DNA of 39,290 nucleotides from CAVEFW01 sp964579575 (GTDB taxonomy: Bacteria; Actinomycetota; Coriobacteriia; Coriobacteriales; Eggerthellaceae): contig CAZOGL010000014.1 in NCBI GenBank assembly GCA_964579575.1, forward strand, positions 1 to 39,290, in the 5' to 3' direction. The position numbers and the translations under genes were made by a program. The notes below the pieces were generated by a model, which did not search any database, was not told where the DNA came from, and saw only the letters and a list, made by a program, of their open reading frames with translations. This document shows, piece by piece, positions 37,643-39,290 of this stretch (position 1 is the stretch's first letter; each line of letters begins with the position of its first letter).

Positions 37643-37846
37643 TTTTGTTGGGGTATAAGACGGTATGGTAGTTCTAGTTCCGCCTTCAGGTCATTATATG
37701 CGATGGACCGATGCTAGACCTTGAAGGAGCCCTACATTGTGGTTGGAATGGGGATTCGGCTCCGTTGGGCCGAAAGCCAGGAATTCAACTGCGGGCACCG
37801 CCCTATTGTGGCGGGTTCATCCTTCTGGCTTGGAGGCGGGATTTTT

Positions 37847-38437
37847 ATGTTCTTGAGCAAGCTTTGTTATGAGGAGAAGATTGAGCCCGTGGAGAATCCT
37901 CTGGACATTCGCATGTACGGAACGGTGAACGACACTATTGTCGATGGACCCGGCCTTCGGTTTGGCGTGTTCGTCCAAGGATGCAGCCATCATTGTCCGG
38001 GGTGTCACAATCCCAAGAGTCAGGTCGTCCAGGGAGGCACACTCCGTACGGTGGAGGATGTCTACAACGAGATCAAAGCGAATCCTCTCGTCAAAAGCGT
38101 CACCCTTTCGGGCGGAGAACCCTTTGAACAGCCTGAGGCATGTGCCCAATTGGCTCGCGCCCTCAAGGAGGACGGGTACAACGTGTGGGCGTTTACCGGC
38201 TACCTGTACGAGGATTTGCTTGCAATGTCACAGGAGAGGGAGGCCATCACAGAGCTTCTCGGGAATATCGACGTCTTGGTGGACGGTCCTTTCGTGGAGT
38301 CGCTGCATTCCTACGAGTTGAAGTGGCGTGGCAGCGCGAACCAGCGCCTCATCGACATGGCGGCAACGCGAAGCAAGGGCGCGGTTGTTTTGTGGGAGCA
38401 GCCGACTTTTACCTTCGAGAAGCCTGCCAACTGGTAA
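37847..38437 (+). CDS. nrdG: Anaerobic ribonucleotide reductase activating protein
   Basis: Radical SAM activase that generates the glycyl radical on NrdD. From ATG 37847 the product has 196 residues with the iron-sulphur motif CSHHCPGC (Cys46, Cys50, Cys53), GVFVQGC, the SAM-binding LSGGEPFEQPEA and VWAFTGYLYEDL, and LVDGPF. Family members are about 155-200 residues and begin shortly before VDGPGLR. The frame is open back to a TTG at 37721 and a GTG at 37739 (with AAGGAG upstream), which would add up to 42 residues with no family counterpart. ATG 37847 with GGAGG 10 nt upstream is preferred. The mscS-type gene follows after 9 nt. Confidence 0.92.
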   Translation: MFLSKLCYEEKIEPVENPLDIRMYGTVNDTIVDGPGLRFGVFVQGCSHHCPGCHNPKSQVVQGGTLRTVEDVYNEIKANPLVKSVTLSGGEPFEQPEACAQLARALKEDGYNVWAFTGYLYEDLLAMSQEREAITELLGNIDVLVDGPFVESLHSYELKWRGSANQRLIDMAATRSKGAVVLWEQPTFTFEKPANW

Positions 38438-38446
38438 CTTAGGTGA

Positions 38447-39262
38447 ATGGACACGACGATGAACACAGCCATTGAGTCCGGAAAGAGCTTCTTTGACCAG
38501 CTTAAAGATCTGGCTAACTCGGACATCTTCGTCGCGATTGTTATCGCGGTGGGTTTTGTTGTCGTTACGGCGATCGTGACACATCTTGTGACCAAAGTCT
38601 TGAGAAAGGCTTTGAGCCAAGAGAACTCCCCCTTGCCCCAAAGCTCCATCTTCATCAACATCTGGCGTGTCTGCGCATGGGGTATAGGTATCAGCCTCAT
38701 GCTTTCCATCTGCTTCGGCGTCGATGCTTCCGGTATTGTCACGGCTCTCGGTGTCGGCGGTATCGCGATCTCGCTCGGTTTGCAAGATACGATTTCTAAC
38801 CTTATCGGCGGTGTCCAGATGTCGATCATGGGGACCGTCATCCCAGGGGATCATATCGAGGTCGGGGGTCGCAAGGGTATCGTCCGCGACGTCAAATGGC
38901 GCCAAGTTTCCATCGAGACAGCAAACGGCCAAGTGGTCATCGTGCCCAACTCGGCAATCAATAACGGCACGCTTATCAAATTGCCACCAGCGGAGAAGAT
39001 CATCGTGCCTATCAACCTGTACAAAAACATCGACGACATCGATGCCCTTCTCTCGCGGATCAACGAAGAGATTAAAGCAGAGGTTGAGAAGATCGTTCCT
39101 GTTACGAAGGACCCGATTGCCCAACTTACGGCGACAACCGATTACGCTTATACAGGAAGCATCTTCTTTTGGATCGACCTGACCGACCGTCCGTATTCCA
39201 CAACGCTTGAGGCTCTCGACGTCGCAATTCGTGTCGTGGCGAAACTCTCGCCGACGATTTGA
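38447..39262 (+). CDS. mscS: Small-conductance mechanosensitive channel (MscS family)
   Basis: Membrane channel that opens under turgor stress. The 271-residue protein has helices at about 28-48 and 72-92, the pore helix (about 97-125) with the Gly/Ala-rich pattern TALGVGGIAISLGLQDTISNLIGG, then the MscS beta domain (GDHIEVGGRKGIVRDVKWRQVSIETANGQVVIVPNSAINN) and a C-terminal alpha/beta domain ending near residue 271. Length is typical for simple MscS. The start ATG has only a weak TAGGTG upstream; ATG 38459 is an alternative. Close spacing (9 nt) suggests it is co-transcribed with nrdG. Confidence 0.93.
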   Translation: MDTTMNTAIESGKSFFDQLKDLANSDIFVAIVIAVGFVVVTAIVTHLVTKVLRKALSQENSPLPQSSIFINIWRVCAWGIGISLMLSICFGVDASGIVTALGVGGIAISLGLQDTISNLIGGVQMSIMGTVIPGDHIEVGGRKGIVRDVKWRQVSIETANGQVVIVPNSAINNGTLIKLPPAEKIIVPINLYKNIDDIDALLSRINEEIKAEVEKIVPVTKDPIAQLTATTDYAYTGSIFFWIDLTDRPYSTTLEALDVAIRVVAKLSPTI

Positions 39263-39266
39263 TATC

Positions 39267-39288
39267 GGGCGTGCTTTGGGCGTGCTTT
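39267..39288. repeat. 11-bp tandem repeat at the window end
   Basis: GGGCGTGCTTT occurs twice in tandem directly after the mscS stop. It may continue beyond the window. Confidence 0.6.
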
Positions 39289-39290
39289 GG

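Overview
The window reads as chromosomal DNA of an anaerobic, moderately high-GC actinobacterium. The best guess is class Coriobacteriia, possibly an Eggerthellales or Coriobacteriales gut organism. This is inferred from an Actinobacteria-type Rho with a long basic N-terminal insert, frequent GTG/TTG starts, a HisZ-HisG fusion, a short MetH with a separate reactivation protein, and an oxygen-sensitive class III ribonucleotide reductase with its activase. There is no phage, insertion sequence, CRISPR array, rRNA or tRNA that I can see. One run of 100 N (28478-28577) is an assembly gap inside metH.

Layout. 1-4653: HEAT-repeat protein, NAD-type isocitrate dehydrogenase and AcnA-type aconitase, i.e. 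the oxidative TCA branch from citrate to 2-oxoglutarate. 4793-7624: a large surface-anchored membrane protein of unknown function and a small four-helix membrane protein. 7639-11011: gatCAB, the tRNA-dependent amidotransferase. 11219-13570: a divergent MoeA-like protein and a diacylglycerol-kinase-family lipid kinase. 13571-13946: a five-copy, about 35-bp tandem repeat array, then a promoter and a perfect 12-bp dyad in front of the histidine operon. 13947-21389: hisZG-D-C-B-H-A-F-I, with no hisE or histidinol-phosphatase gene in the run. 21613-27673: transaldolase, rho, an SppA-like S49 peptidase and a motif-divergent methionyl-tRNA synthetase.

27848-33366, minus strand: an Fsr-like MFS exporter, then metF, a MetH reactivation-domain protein and metH. 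The last three form a B12-dependent methionine and one-carbon unit: MetF makes methyl-tetrahydrofolate, MetH passes the methyl group to homocysteine, and the separate protein is expected to reductively reactivate MetH cobalamin. 33788-34702: a plus-strand gene whose product resembles the homocysteine methyltransferase barrel of the neighbouring MetH but lacks all three zinc-binding cysteines. 35201-39262: nrdD, nrdG and an MscS-type channel.

The most interesting signals are: the zinc-less homocysteine-methyltransferase-like protein next to the methionine genes; a shared 11-bp palindromic motif (GTCAAGWCTTG) overlapping the predicted -35 regions of both nrdD and nrdG, which are separated by a strong terminator; the HisZ-HisG fusion with a dyad and repeat array upstream; palindromic repeats inside the his operon; and MetRS-like and MoeA-like proteins that have lost textbook signature motifs. 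All functional statements rest on motif reading by eye; no database search or alignment program was run.
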